Source: Tribonema minus
Taxonomy: Eukaryota; Sar; Xanthophyceae; Tribonematales; Tribonemataceae
Assembly (NCBI GenBank): GCA_017506865.1
Contig: JAFCMP010000024.1
Span: 310,001 to 374,000, forward strand
Length of the DNA stretch: 64,000 nt
Direction of reading: 5' to 3'
Shown here: in pieces, positions 38,064-47,200 of the stretch
Layout: the number at the start of each line of letters is the position of its first letter
Position numbering within the stretch: the stretch's first letter is position 1
Translations under genes and position numbers: made by a program
Notes under the pieces: generated by a model
The model's input: only the letters and a program-made list of their open reading frames with translations
What the model was told of the DNA's origin: nothing
The model's database searches: none

Positions 38064-38605
38064 GTGATGCTGCTCTTCACTGTATTATTGCAGGTGTGAT
38101 GCTGCTGCTGCAACAGTGCTTCAGGAGCAGTAGCAAATTGCCACACAGAATCGCGCACCTGCTTGGCAAAATCTCTGCCCTGAATGCGCTGCAGGGGGAT
38201 GCGCACAGCGTGAGCAGGGAAGACGCCGCTCATGGCGCCGTGGCTGCTGACCACCTTGTCGTTGGACGCCGAGGTCCTGAATACCTTGACCACCACCGTG
38301 TGTCCATCAGGCTCAGCAGCAAAGAGCATCGTGCAATTTTGAGCTGCCACATGGACTGCCTCCAGTCCGCCGGGCTGAAGAGCAGACAGATGCTTTTCCA
38401 CTGCAGCCGCGCTCACAGAGTCACGCTGCAGCTCGCCCCAGCGCCGAAGCATCGCCAGTACATGCCTCGGCACCTCCGCGACCTGCTTGGCGGCCTCATG
38501 CAAGGCGTGCACGCACTCTCCTGCCTCTGGCTCTGCCTGCCCTCCTGGCAGCTGGCGCCAAACGAACAGATGGGTGACCAGTATTTGGATCTCTGAGCCG
38601 GCCAT
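23379..38605 (-). CDS. giant DUF6606/DUF3638-family protein (three frame breaks, C-terminal part missing)
   Basis: Minus-strand exons, high to low: 38605-38159, 37471-37307, 33532-32345, 31890-29406 (contains a break), 28768-26268 (two breaks), 25918-25722, 24131-23379. The start 'MAGSEIQILVTHLFVWRQLP' is typical of DUF6606. 'AAQNCTML' and 'FPAHAVRIP' follow. Exon 3 carries 'RDCALAKSASERPFRRSAEW'. Exon 4 carries 'FRVPSGYSVGLGCSGGLLPY' and 'HTENDALAAQC'. Exon 5 has 'RKVIVPHGDAY' and 'LPDPLTGVTGTESA'. The P-loop-like 'MGEGKTSVILPML' and 'LILPEHRASLQLK' mark DUF3638. One-base frame changes lie near 29550, 28262 and 26318, the last two compensating. The family is around 3000 residues, and about 2570 are accounted for. 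After a good donor (GTGAGT at 23378) no DUF3645 exon is found. Function is unknown, and a nucleotide-dependent role is inferred only from the P-loop. It may be a decaying gene, or the breaks may be assembly errors in GC-rich exons. Confidence 0.82.
25500..25545. repeat. junction echo of DUF3638 exon 6 donor side
   Basis: 'gcgcgacgccgtgatccatg' plus 'tccctgcgcaca' at 25502-25535 copies the exon end at 25723-25755 ('gcgcgacgccgaggtccatg'). A shorter third copy of 'tgtccctgcgcac' follows at about 25540, next to a TTAGGG motif. Confidence 0.7.
29168..29187 (+). repeat. 20-bp match to retroelement tail
   Basis: 'tacaagtccatacgtacatg' is identical to 43306-43325 in the retroelement's 3' region. 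It lies in an intron of the DUF3638 gene. It is either a very short element remnant or a shared motif of another repeat. Confidence 0.45.
36504..36620. repeat. interstitial telomere-type tract
   Basis: About 115 bases of degenerate CCCTAA/ACCTAA units, the longest such tract in the window, within a DUF3638 intron. Confidence 0.8.
36868..37190. repeat. three junction echoes of DUF3638 exon 2 donor
   Basis: The exon 2 end, seen on the plus strand as 'gttggcggcgacgccgctc' at 37314-37332, recurs with decay at about 37159, 37022 and 36880. The period is roughly 135-150 bases and neighbouring intron sequence is included ('cttgccctcttgtgcgc' against 'cttgccttcttgtgcac'). Confidence 0.75.
38011..38067. 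repeat. CTG/CAG triplet microsatellite
   Basis: Near-pure GCT triplets on the plus strand lie about 90 bases inside the first intron of the DUF3638 gene. If the donor at 38158 were skipped, the frame would read into a poly-Ser tract. Confidence 0.85.
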
Positions 38606-39556
38606 AGGCCTGCACTCCTCGCCTGCGCTGGCGTGCGCAGAAGAGTGGGCAGATGCACCAACAAATTTGGGGCGAGTACTCCTGTGACCACGTGAGTGGA
38701 AGGGGAAAGCCCCCCCCCCCCCGGATGACGCGCTTCGCTTCTGCGGTGGTCGGTCATTCAACGGACCTCTGCGCCGTGTGCCAGAAGCTCATTGGCAATG
38801 GAGGTGTTGAATGCCGTTGTACTACATGAGGTATGTTCTGAACGCGCAAAAACTGCTGTGCCAAATCGCACCCGCCCCGCCCGCCCCGCCCGCTTGTTGA
38901 CATGCATGTATGTGTCCTCAAACATTCACTTCGCTTTGATTGCATTCTTTCTTTGCAGCAATCCCATGGAGCGCGTTCTCCAGCGGACAGAAATACTGGA
39001 TGTGCATGAACATGTTATGTCCAGAAGAGTTCCGAGAGCAATTTAAATTACTGAAGATGTGTTGCAGATGCGTCGCCTGTCCGACACCCGATGGTGATTG
39101 CATGCAGCAGCTACTGCTCTGTGTTTGCGCCCCAAGTACTGTCGATACAGCGCGTCTCGTCACCTGTGTGACCGTATCAATGCAATGCATTTTGGTACCT
39201 GTTCGACAGTGTTAATGCATCGCGGCACCTGTGTGACAGTATTCTCGGTTATGCGCATCAGGGCATGTAGACATTGTCACCGCTGCCATGACCCGCAACA
39301 CTTGCTCGCGACCAATGAGAACGGAGTGTGTGAAACTGTCAACATGTCAACACAAAATACCATGGCTCATACAGACTGAGAAAGCGTTGCATCAACAACA
39401 GCTGGGCGCACATATGGTCAAGGCGTGCTGATGTCTGAGCAATCTCAGCAAGGAGGTCAGCAGACTCATGCGCATACAGATCAATTGCGCACATTTACCT
39501 TGCCCTCGAGTGCCACTGACAGCTGAGCCACTGAGTCTGCGCACGGAGGTCACTAG
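38606..39556. other. spacer between DUF3638 gene start and retroelement
   Basis: It contains the presumed promoter and 5' leader of the minus-strand DUF3638 gene, a C13 homopolymer (about 38710-38722) and no recognised gene. The left end of the retroelement is not sharply defined. Confidence 0.5.
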
Positions 39557-42500
39557 CACGGCAGGCTTGACATAACAAGGCCCGACTGCAATGGTCGACG
39601 CAAACCCCGCCTGCGGAGAAAATATACTTTCAAGTATCAAAGTAGGCATCATTACACCACAACTGGTACATGGGCCCCCAAACCAAACAACGCAGCTACG
39701 GCGTCGGCACAAACGAACTTCGATGCCGACTGGACGGAGGCTGACTCCAGGCAGCAAACAGCATGCGCTGCCCTCTCAGGCAAGCGACGGGGGGTAGGCC
39801 TGGCTGCCGCACGACTAGAGGCGCGTGAAGCATGCGCCCCAGCAGACGAGGTCACGGCACAGGTGCTGGCAGCAAAGCACCCTGAAACTGGCACCCGGCC
39901 CGGGGTAGTCGATACGCCAATGGAGCAAGTGCGCGGCCTGGTACGCGACGCCCGGCGGCACTGCTTGCACGGCGCAGGGGTGGCAATGACCGCCGGGCCC
40001 GCTGGCAGCGGCAGTCCCGTCTTCGAATCGGGTCAGGCGCATGATCGCAGCGATAGGCCTGAGGATGCTGCCAGCGCAGCCGGACGGCGCCTCGAGGTGG
40101 AGGCGACAGACATACTGTCGACCTTGTCCGCAGCAGGGGCGGGGAAGGCAGGAGGGCTGGACGGCCTACGCTATGAACACCTCTTGATGGCCGCTGGGCC
40201 TGGTGCACCAGTGAAAGCAGCCACCCGCCCCGTGGGCAGTGCCTCGCCAGGACTAGCTGGTGATTCAGAATCGGATGTGATGGAACCGGCATTCGCCCAT
40301 CACCTGGCCAAGGTGTTCACGACGCTGCTTGTTGAGCCCGAACTGCTGCCGGAGCAATCGCAACGGCTTCTCCGCGCCGCGGCCCTCTCAGGCATAGGAC
40401 AGAAGCGGCGTCCGATCGCCTGCTGCAGTGTCTGGCGCAAACTCCTCGGGTCCACAGCGGCACGGAGTGTCAAGGGCAAAATATCGGGGCTGCTGGCCTC
40501 CATGTCGCAGTTTGGCGTAGGATACCGGTCTGGCGTCGAGCATGTGGCAGTGCGCGCGCGCGTGTGGCACGAGGTGTATGGCACCACAATCCAGCTGGAC
40601 TGTGAGAACGCATTTAACAGTGTGGATCGCGCCGCCATTGTGCGGGGACTTATGCTCCGAGTCTTCTGTCCGGAGCTGCTCCCGCAGTTTGAGTCCGTAT
40701 ACTGTGGTGACACTGCCCCAGAGATGCGAGTGGAGGTGAACGGTGAAGCTCGCATTATCTGCTCCCACCTAGGGTGCCAGCAAGGGGACCCTCTAGGGCC
40801 GCTGTACTTTGCAGTGGCAGCGGCCTTCCTACTCTTCTACCCTGATGGAGTGAATGCGACGCCCGGCAGTATGCCGGCCTACGGCCACAGCACAGCGGAA
40901 CCGCCAGCCCCGCACTGCGCTTTCCTGGATGACCTCAACGTGCTGCAAGCTGCCTACTTCGACGATGCAGCGGCCGCTGGGGTGGCAGAGGTGATCCGTC
41001 GGCTTGCGGCAGGGGGCCTACGCGTTCGACCAGACAAGTCGCTGGCCATCGCCATGCGCGGCACAGTGTTTGATGAAGGGGCAAGAGCACGCCTGCGCGC
41101 CCTTGACATACCGTTTGTGGACGCCACCATGCCAGAATCCAGTCAGGGCTTTACGTCGGTCGGGGTACCGGTAGGGCACCCAGCCTATGTGCATGCTGCC
41201 ATGAGCAAGCATCTTGTTGACGCAGGGACATGGCGATTGTCGTGGCAGCTAGCTGGAATGGCGCGGCATCACCTACAGGCAGCACAGTTCATTCTGCGCA
41301 GGTCACTGACGAAGCGCATGGGCTTCTTAGCTCGGGTCGTTGACACGGCTTTGAGTGAGACATGGCTGCACGCATTTGACGGGTTCTGTGCATGGACGCT
41401 TGAACGCATGCTGCACCTGCACGGCTGCGCTACCGCGGCAGTCATGAAGTCACACCTGCTGGCCGCCTGCACTGCTGGTGACAATGAGGTAGCCAGCAGT
41501 GGCAGCGTGCTGGTATTGCCGCGCTTGGGCCCGCCAGAACTCACGGACATCGCAGTGCCACTGCGGGCGTCACGGTTGCCGGAGCGACGAGGCGGTCTGG
41601 GCATGCCGCTTTTGGGGCTACTGGCACCAGCCGCATACACGGCCCAGGCATGCACAACACTGCGGCCTGCAATAATTCATGCCACTGTGGCAGCAGGGGC
41701 CCTGAGGCTCGGCACTGACAAACACGGCGCAGTCACCTGGTTCGCGCAGCACTCATGCGCAATACGCAACTTGAAGGACCAGGGACTGCCGCCAATCATC
41801 GAGGCCGTGTGACGCTCTACGCGAGCGCTGACAGCTGATGGCGGCGAAAAATCACGCACAGCTGTGGCCGAGCAGCTCCCAGCATCGTTGCTACGGTGGG
41901 CAGCAGATACGACGGCCGCAGCGTCGACGCTCCCCACTGCGGTGCAAGCGATCTACGCCGCAACTGCCGTCACGGAGACGGGGACCACTGAGCCAGCCCC
42001 ACACACCCACGGCATTGTGCCTGGCGCCGAGGCGGCCGCTGCGGCGGCGACCGTACCTGGCCCTCAAGCCGCTGCCGCGGCTGCCTCTGCCACGCCCGCT
42101 AAAACACAAACTAGCGCGGAAGAAAGCAGCTGCAGCGGCGGGCAGGAGGACGACGACGACGACTGGGAGGCCTATGCTGACGAGATCTGCAGGAAGGTAG
42201 TGCCCCGCCGCCGGCGCGGTCACTTCACGCACGGACTACAAGCCGGCCTTTCAAATGTTCTTCGACGTCAGTACGAGGACTGCCTGGTGGAGGACCTAGA
42301 GGCTGCCTCGGCTGGTGCCGTGGGCAAGCCGACGCAGGCTACACTTATTGGTGACTCGCGTGACACCAGCCGCCGCCGCCAACAGGCTAGCGTGCGGGTC
42401 CTGGCGCAGCTGCGCAGCCAGCGTGCGTCCGGGGCAATGGCGTGGATGAGCGTGCCACCCGCTGCCAATGACCGCCCGGGTGCGGTGCCCATGTCCAGTA

Positions 42501-43240
42501 TGGCAGCAGCCACGATGAATTTGGTTGCGATCTTTATAGACGGGTGGGGCATACAGGGCGAGGTGTGCCCATGGCGGTGCAGTGACGTGAGCCCCACCTC
42601 CACGCATGCGATCAGCTGCCCCAGCCAGCACATACGGGGGCACAACGCGACACACACTGCCCAAAAGCGGTGCCTACAGCGCATCTTGAGACAGCACCAT
42701 GTCTCTATTGTCCGCAATGAGGACGCTAGCGTCTTCAAGGTACCGGGGTATCGGGCGGACACAGTCATTGACCCAGGGTGTCTGCACTTTAGCAGTGCAT
42801 ACCGTAACAAGGGAATAGTGCTAGACACAAGTGTGCGCGCGCCCACAGCGAGCTCGTACCTGACAGGCAAAACAAATGCCTCGAACACGGACGGCTATGC
42901 TGCTGGGGTGGGGGAGGACGCGAAGGTCAAGCACCACACCGGCACCTTGACGTCATCTTCGGCTTTTGTGCCATTCGTGCAGGAGTCGTACGGACGGCTG
43001 GGCAAGCAGACAAGCCTTTTTGTTAAGGAGTTGGCAATGCACTCAGCACTGTGCTCAGGGGGGGGGAAGGCAGATGCGTTACGCAAGGCCGGGTTAGCTA
43101 AGCGTCAGATCCACATTGAGCTGAGCATATCGCTGGCGCGGGAGTTGGCGGAGCGCGTCATGGCATACACACGTGGAGCGCGAATGCTGGGCTGTGTTGC
43201 GGCGCCGGTATCCAAACTCCTAGGGCGTAGCGCAGACTAG
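39557..43240 (+). CDS. reverse transcriptase / RLE endonuclease polyprotein (one in-frame TGA)
   Basis: The frame is open from 39557 to TGA 41810-41812 and continues in the same frame to TAG at 43240, about 1225 codons. RT motifs are 'LDGLRYEHL', 'RPIACCSVWRKLLGS', motif A 'IQLDCENAFNSVDR' (Asp at 40598-40600), motif B 'CQQGDPLGPLYFA' and motif C FLDD at 40922-40933. The last has Leu where most non-LTR RTs have Ala. A Lys in 'RPDKSLAIAM' fits motif D. Downstream are 'CPWRC...HAISC' spaced like the Cys/His finger of RLE elements, 'YRADTVIDPG' and 'GIVLDTSVRAP', matching the Asp-rich endonuclease core of R2-like LINEs. One stop in 3.7 kb suggests fairly recent activity. Readthrough is possible but not shown. 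The initiation codon is unclear. Confidence 0.75.
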
Positions 43241-43330
43241 GCTGCTGCGTTGACGCAAGCTTTTCGATTGCATAGGCAACCCGGCCTCCCTTGGGCCTTT
43301 ATAAATACAAGTCCATACGTACATGGCGCG
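39557..43330 (+). mobile_element. LINE-type retrotransposon with RT and restriction-endonuclease-like domain
   Basis: A single plus-strand element with an open frame from 39557 to 43240, interrupted once, then a short tail to about 43330. Parts in order are a poorly conserved N-terminal stretch, reverse transcriptase, thumb/linker, zinc-finger-like Cys/His cluster and endonuclease-like domain. No long terminal repeats, integrase, protease, capsid or poly-A tail were seen. The 5' end has no recognised DNA-binding zinc fingers or UTR and may be truncated. It sits in the spacer between two host genes. Matches to its tail at 23237-23259 and 29168-29187 suggest other, severely shortened copies nearby. 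Confidence 0.75.
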
Positions 43331-44240
43331 AAATTACAGATGAGATGCGCATGTATGGTATCTCGTGGGCAGAAGTGCAATCCTCCTGAACAAGTGACAC
43401 AACTGGTGTTGTAGCTTGCAAGAAATGCTTTGCAAGGAAAGCTTCAAAACAAGCTCTGGGTTATGCCGCCCCAGCTAATGGCTGTGGTGCTGTGATGGCC
43501 ATTATGCATGTCAACATGCCATACAGCAGTGCACAGCAGACCGCAAGCGCGCATCAACAACGCCAACACTGACAACGCAGACAGCAAAAGATGCGGACAA
43601 GAGCTCTGTTGGGAAAGGGCCTTCCAGCCTATAAATATTCGCAAGAGCACGGACTGTACTGAGCTTCATGCGCACGCACGAGAAGAGAACCTTCGACTTG
43701 ACAGGGAAACAGTAGATCACGTGCTCTTGGCACAGGGCACTGAGAGGCTGACGGCCACAGTGGCGCTGGTACGTCTGGTGTCTCAAAAGCATTCCAGCAG
43801 TTGTCTCTTGGCCGTAGACACAGATCGTTCGTCTCTTCAAGCGCCAAAAACCAGCAAGCGGTACTAAAAGCTTGTAGCGCCCGTGCGTCGTCGTCTTTGC
43901 TGGGAGCGAATCTGCGGCCTGCTGCACGCCGGCATTGACGCACGCCTGTGGCCTCCCGCGGCTCGTAGTGTACAAGTACAAAGCATCAGCGCGAGAGTGC
44001 CGCTGCCAGCGGCGCAATGGCATGCACGCGCGTGCATGCAAGCCCGAATGCGGGGCAACATGGCGGCGGCGCAATGGCATGCACGCACGCGCATGCAAGC
44101 CCGAATGTGGGGCTGGGGCAACATCGGCACAGTCAAGTCTGGAGGAAAGCTCCCGGCGCTGTCCACGTGCGCGCCGTAAGAGTGCAGAGGTGGCAGCACG
44201 CTCTTCGCGCACACGCGCCAGGCGGCGCACAGCGACAACT
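43331..44240. other. spacer between retroelement and Tex/SRBD1 gene end
   Basis: No gene was recognised. It includes the 3' flank of the minus-strand Tex/SRBD1 gene and a two-copy 57-base tandem repeat at 44011-44115 built on 'gcgcaatggcatgcacgc' and 'gcatgcaagcccgaatg'. Confidence 0.5.
44011..44115. repeat. two-copy 57-bp tandem repeat
   Basis: The copies start at 44011 and 44068 and differ at a few bases. They lie 125 bases beyond the Tex/SRBD1 stop codon, probably in its 3' UTR or just past it. Confidence 0.75.
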
Positions 44241-47200
44241 TCAAACCTGCCTGAGGCGCTTGGCCGCCGACGGCGCGCCCGCCGTGTCTACTTCAACATG
44301 CGACGCTCCGCTGCTGGCGTCGGCCGCTGCCGCCTCATCGAAGATCCCGCTCATGACGTCGAACGCGTCAGCGGCCGCAGCCGCCTGCGGCGCGGAGGCA
44401 GCGTGGTCACCGCCGCCGGCGCTGCCGTTGGCCGCCTGCGCCTGCTGCTCCTTGGGCTCCTGGTGCTGCTGCGTGGCGGTCTGCCGCAGCTGCTGCTGGG
44501 GTGCGGTGGCGGCTGCCGCTGGCGGCGCGGCCGGCGCTGCTGATTCCGGTGCTGCTGATGCGGGTGCTGCTGGTGCCGCCGCAGCCACTGCTGCCGCCGC
44601 CGCCGCCGCCGCCGCCTCCGAATTGGGCGGGTCGACCAGGGCGAGGGCGACGCGCTTGCGCTCCTTGTCAACGCTCAACACGCGCACCTTATGGCGCACA
44701 TTACAGCGGCAACGAGTCGGTGGAGTGACTGACAGTGATCTGAATGTGCAAGGACCTGTGGAGAATGACCCCCGCGACTTGGTCTTTCGGCATACCCTGG
44801 TAGTCGAACGCACCTGCAAATTTCCATGGCAGTGCCTTGCACATTGAACGCTTGCAAGCGTGGAAAGCAGTGAGGCAGCGAGTGCACCCGCTAAGCCATA
44901 GACACCTGTACCAATGGCACTACAATCCATGACTGCTGATGTTGCCAGCACTGGGGGGCCGTCGACCGTGCGAAAACACGCTTACACTGCTCATCAGTAC
45001 ATTATGCATGCACACCTTCTTGCTTATGATGCACAAACGATGGCCTTATCTGATCTGTATGACAACACGTGCGACACATTATTACAAATGACAAGATTTG
45101 ACTTTGAGGAGCAGCCACATTGGTAGGTATACAACTGTGTGCATCATGCGGGGCAACATGAACCTGCTTTGGCAGCGCGCACAACTTTCACTCTACTGTG
45201 GCAGTGAGCAGCAAACACCCTTGCACCAGCCAGTGAGTGACTGTACTTGAAGTAACATGTACTTCAACTGCAAGTCGCATTACAAAAATCAAAGCAACTA
45301 CAGTATGTGCCACGTCCTGATGTAGGGTTAGGGTCCGACACGTACCTGTACCACGTCTCCCAGTTGCATGGCAGCCTGCCCTCCCGTGGGCTTGGGCATT
45401 GCCAGACTGCATTGTGCAAGGATTGTGCATGTACAAAGTCAGCAACCGTTAAGTGCAGTAATTGCCATCTGATAGGCATGTCCGCAGGTTACAGTGCAGC
45501 GGTGGAGTGGCCTCACTCTTATGAGCAACTCTAGCAGATTTTTCGCATCAGGAATGGCCACCAATGGTGTTGCAATTCCATGTTGCCCTGGAATGGATGG
45601 CAGGTGCTCTTGCGCAGCAGCTGCGGGCAGTGCGGAAGTGCAGTTCAGGCATCATGTCACAGTACACTTGCAGTACATACACACAGCGCTCATGGCACAG
45701 GATGTGAGCGGCGTGCTGGCCTGTTTGCGTCATGCGTTGAGCAATGGCTCAAGTTGCGGGACTTCGACTCGCAATACCTAGTACAACAGCAGTGCTCTAG
45801 CGTTGCAGCTGCCCTACGCCCCTCGTACACCGCAAGACACACGTGAAGCTCATCTGCACCAGAGGCATGCTGCACGCCTGGCAGCTCGGCGACAGCACAC
45901 TGCAGGGGCATGTATGTATCGGCCTGCACGCTACCTACCCACGCTTATGTTGCGCGGCGGGGAGGCAACTACGCGGCAGCACTTTCTAGACGGGCAGCGT
46001 CAAACTGTGATCTACGGACAGAGCGGAGCGTTGAAAAAGCTGAGAAATGATAAAGGTGCTGCTGAATTTCTCTGCCTGCCGGAACTTTTTGCCTGCATCT
46101 GCAGACCCTGCGGCTCACCTGTGCAGCAGGCCGTCAGTGCCGAAGCCGCAGTCTATGAAGGCGCCGAAGGGCACCACGTTGCGCACCGTTCCCCAGAAGA
46201 CCCCGCCTACCTCCTGCTTGGCGAGAGGAGCAGCATCGCGGGAGTACGTGAGTGCATGCACAGGAGAAGAGCCTGTCACGTTGGACTGCACTCACAAAGT
46301 ATTTTATTGGGTCAGTATTGTGCTCACGAATATTGGATGAAGGTGTCAGTGAGCACCAGTGGGACAAAAGCGGGCCGGCTGCGCCGCATAGGGTAAGGGT
46401 TAGACTCGCAGGTAGAGTTGAACATTCTGCGCCTTGTCGCCTCTTGCTCGTACACACCGCCACCTGCTGGCGAGAGCGGAGCTCATGCATGCACAGAGTA
46501 CAAGAGCTGACAAAAGGCGCTTTTTTGGACACCACTGTCGCAAGCGCGTCTGCGACGGTCCGCAAATCACACAAAATTGCGCATGGTGAAGGCACTCCAA
46601 AACCCTGCGCACCACCAGGCTCGTCACAAGCCGTACTTCATCTGCAGCGTGCCCTTCCTGCCATCACTCCTTGCTTTCTACGCGCTCACCAGATCTGCGA
46701 GGGGGGTGGGCGTCTGCTGCGCGAGCGCGGGCAGCGCGGAGAAGCACCCCCGTGGGTCAGGCCAGGGGTCCAGCAGCAGGGAGATGATATCCCTGACGGC
46801 GATTTCGCTGGCGCCCTCCTGCACGTGAAAAGGGGGGGGGGGTGGGTCATGGTTGCATTAGATAAGCTTGTTTGCTGGGAAGGAAGGGGGGGGGGGGGGG
46901 GGGGGGGCGTGAAATTGCGTCAGAGTGGCATTGAACAGGGGGCGCGAGCAACCTCACAGGTATGAAGTGTGCAGACACACCGCGTCGGTGCCGTAAGGCA
47001 AGTCCTCTTATGGTGCTGCTCTGAAAAGCACACCTCTCACTGTTATAAACATCGCTACACCAGAAAGATTCAAATGCGCCCCTGAACTCAACGTTCAGCA
47101 CCTTTTACAGAGGGGTATATTTCGGCACCGGAGCGAGAGAGATACGCAGTTCTTTGGGTCCAAAAATTGGGTTACTGGTTTTGGTAGGGTCTACCACAGA

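Noticed and set aside
39557-43330. An LTR or virus-like element
   Set aside because: No terminal repeats, integrase, protease, capsid or envelope sequence is visible. The RT and endonuclease motifs are of the non-LTR type.
43511-44230. Minus-strand open frame of about 240 codons as a gene
   Set aside because: It spans the 57-base tandem repeat and low-complexity sequence, and shows no domain or splice support.
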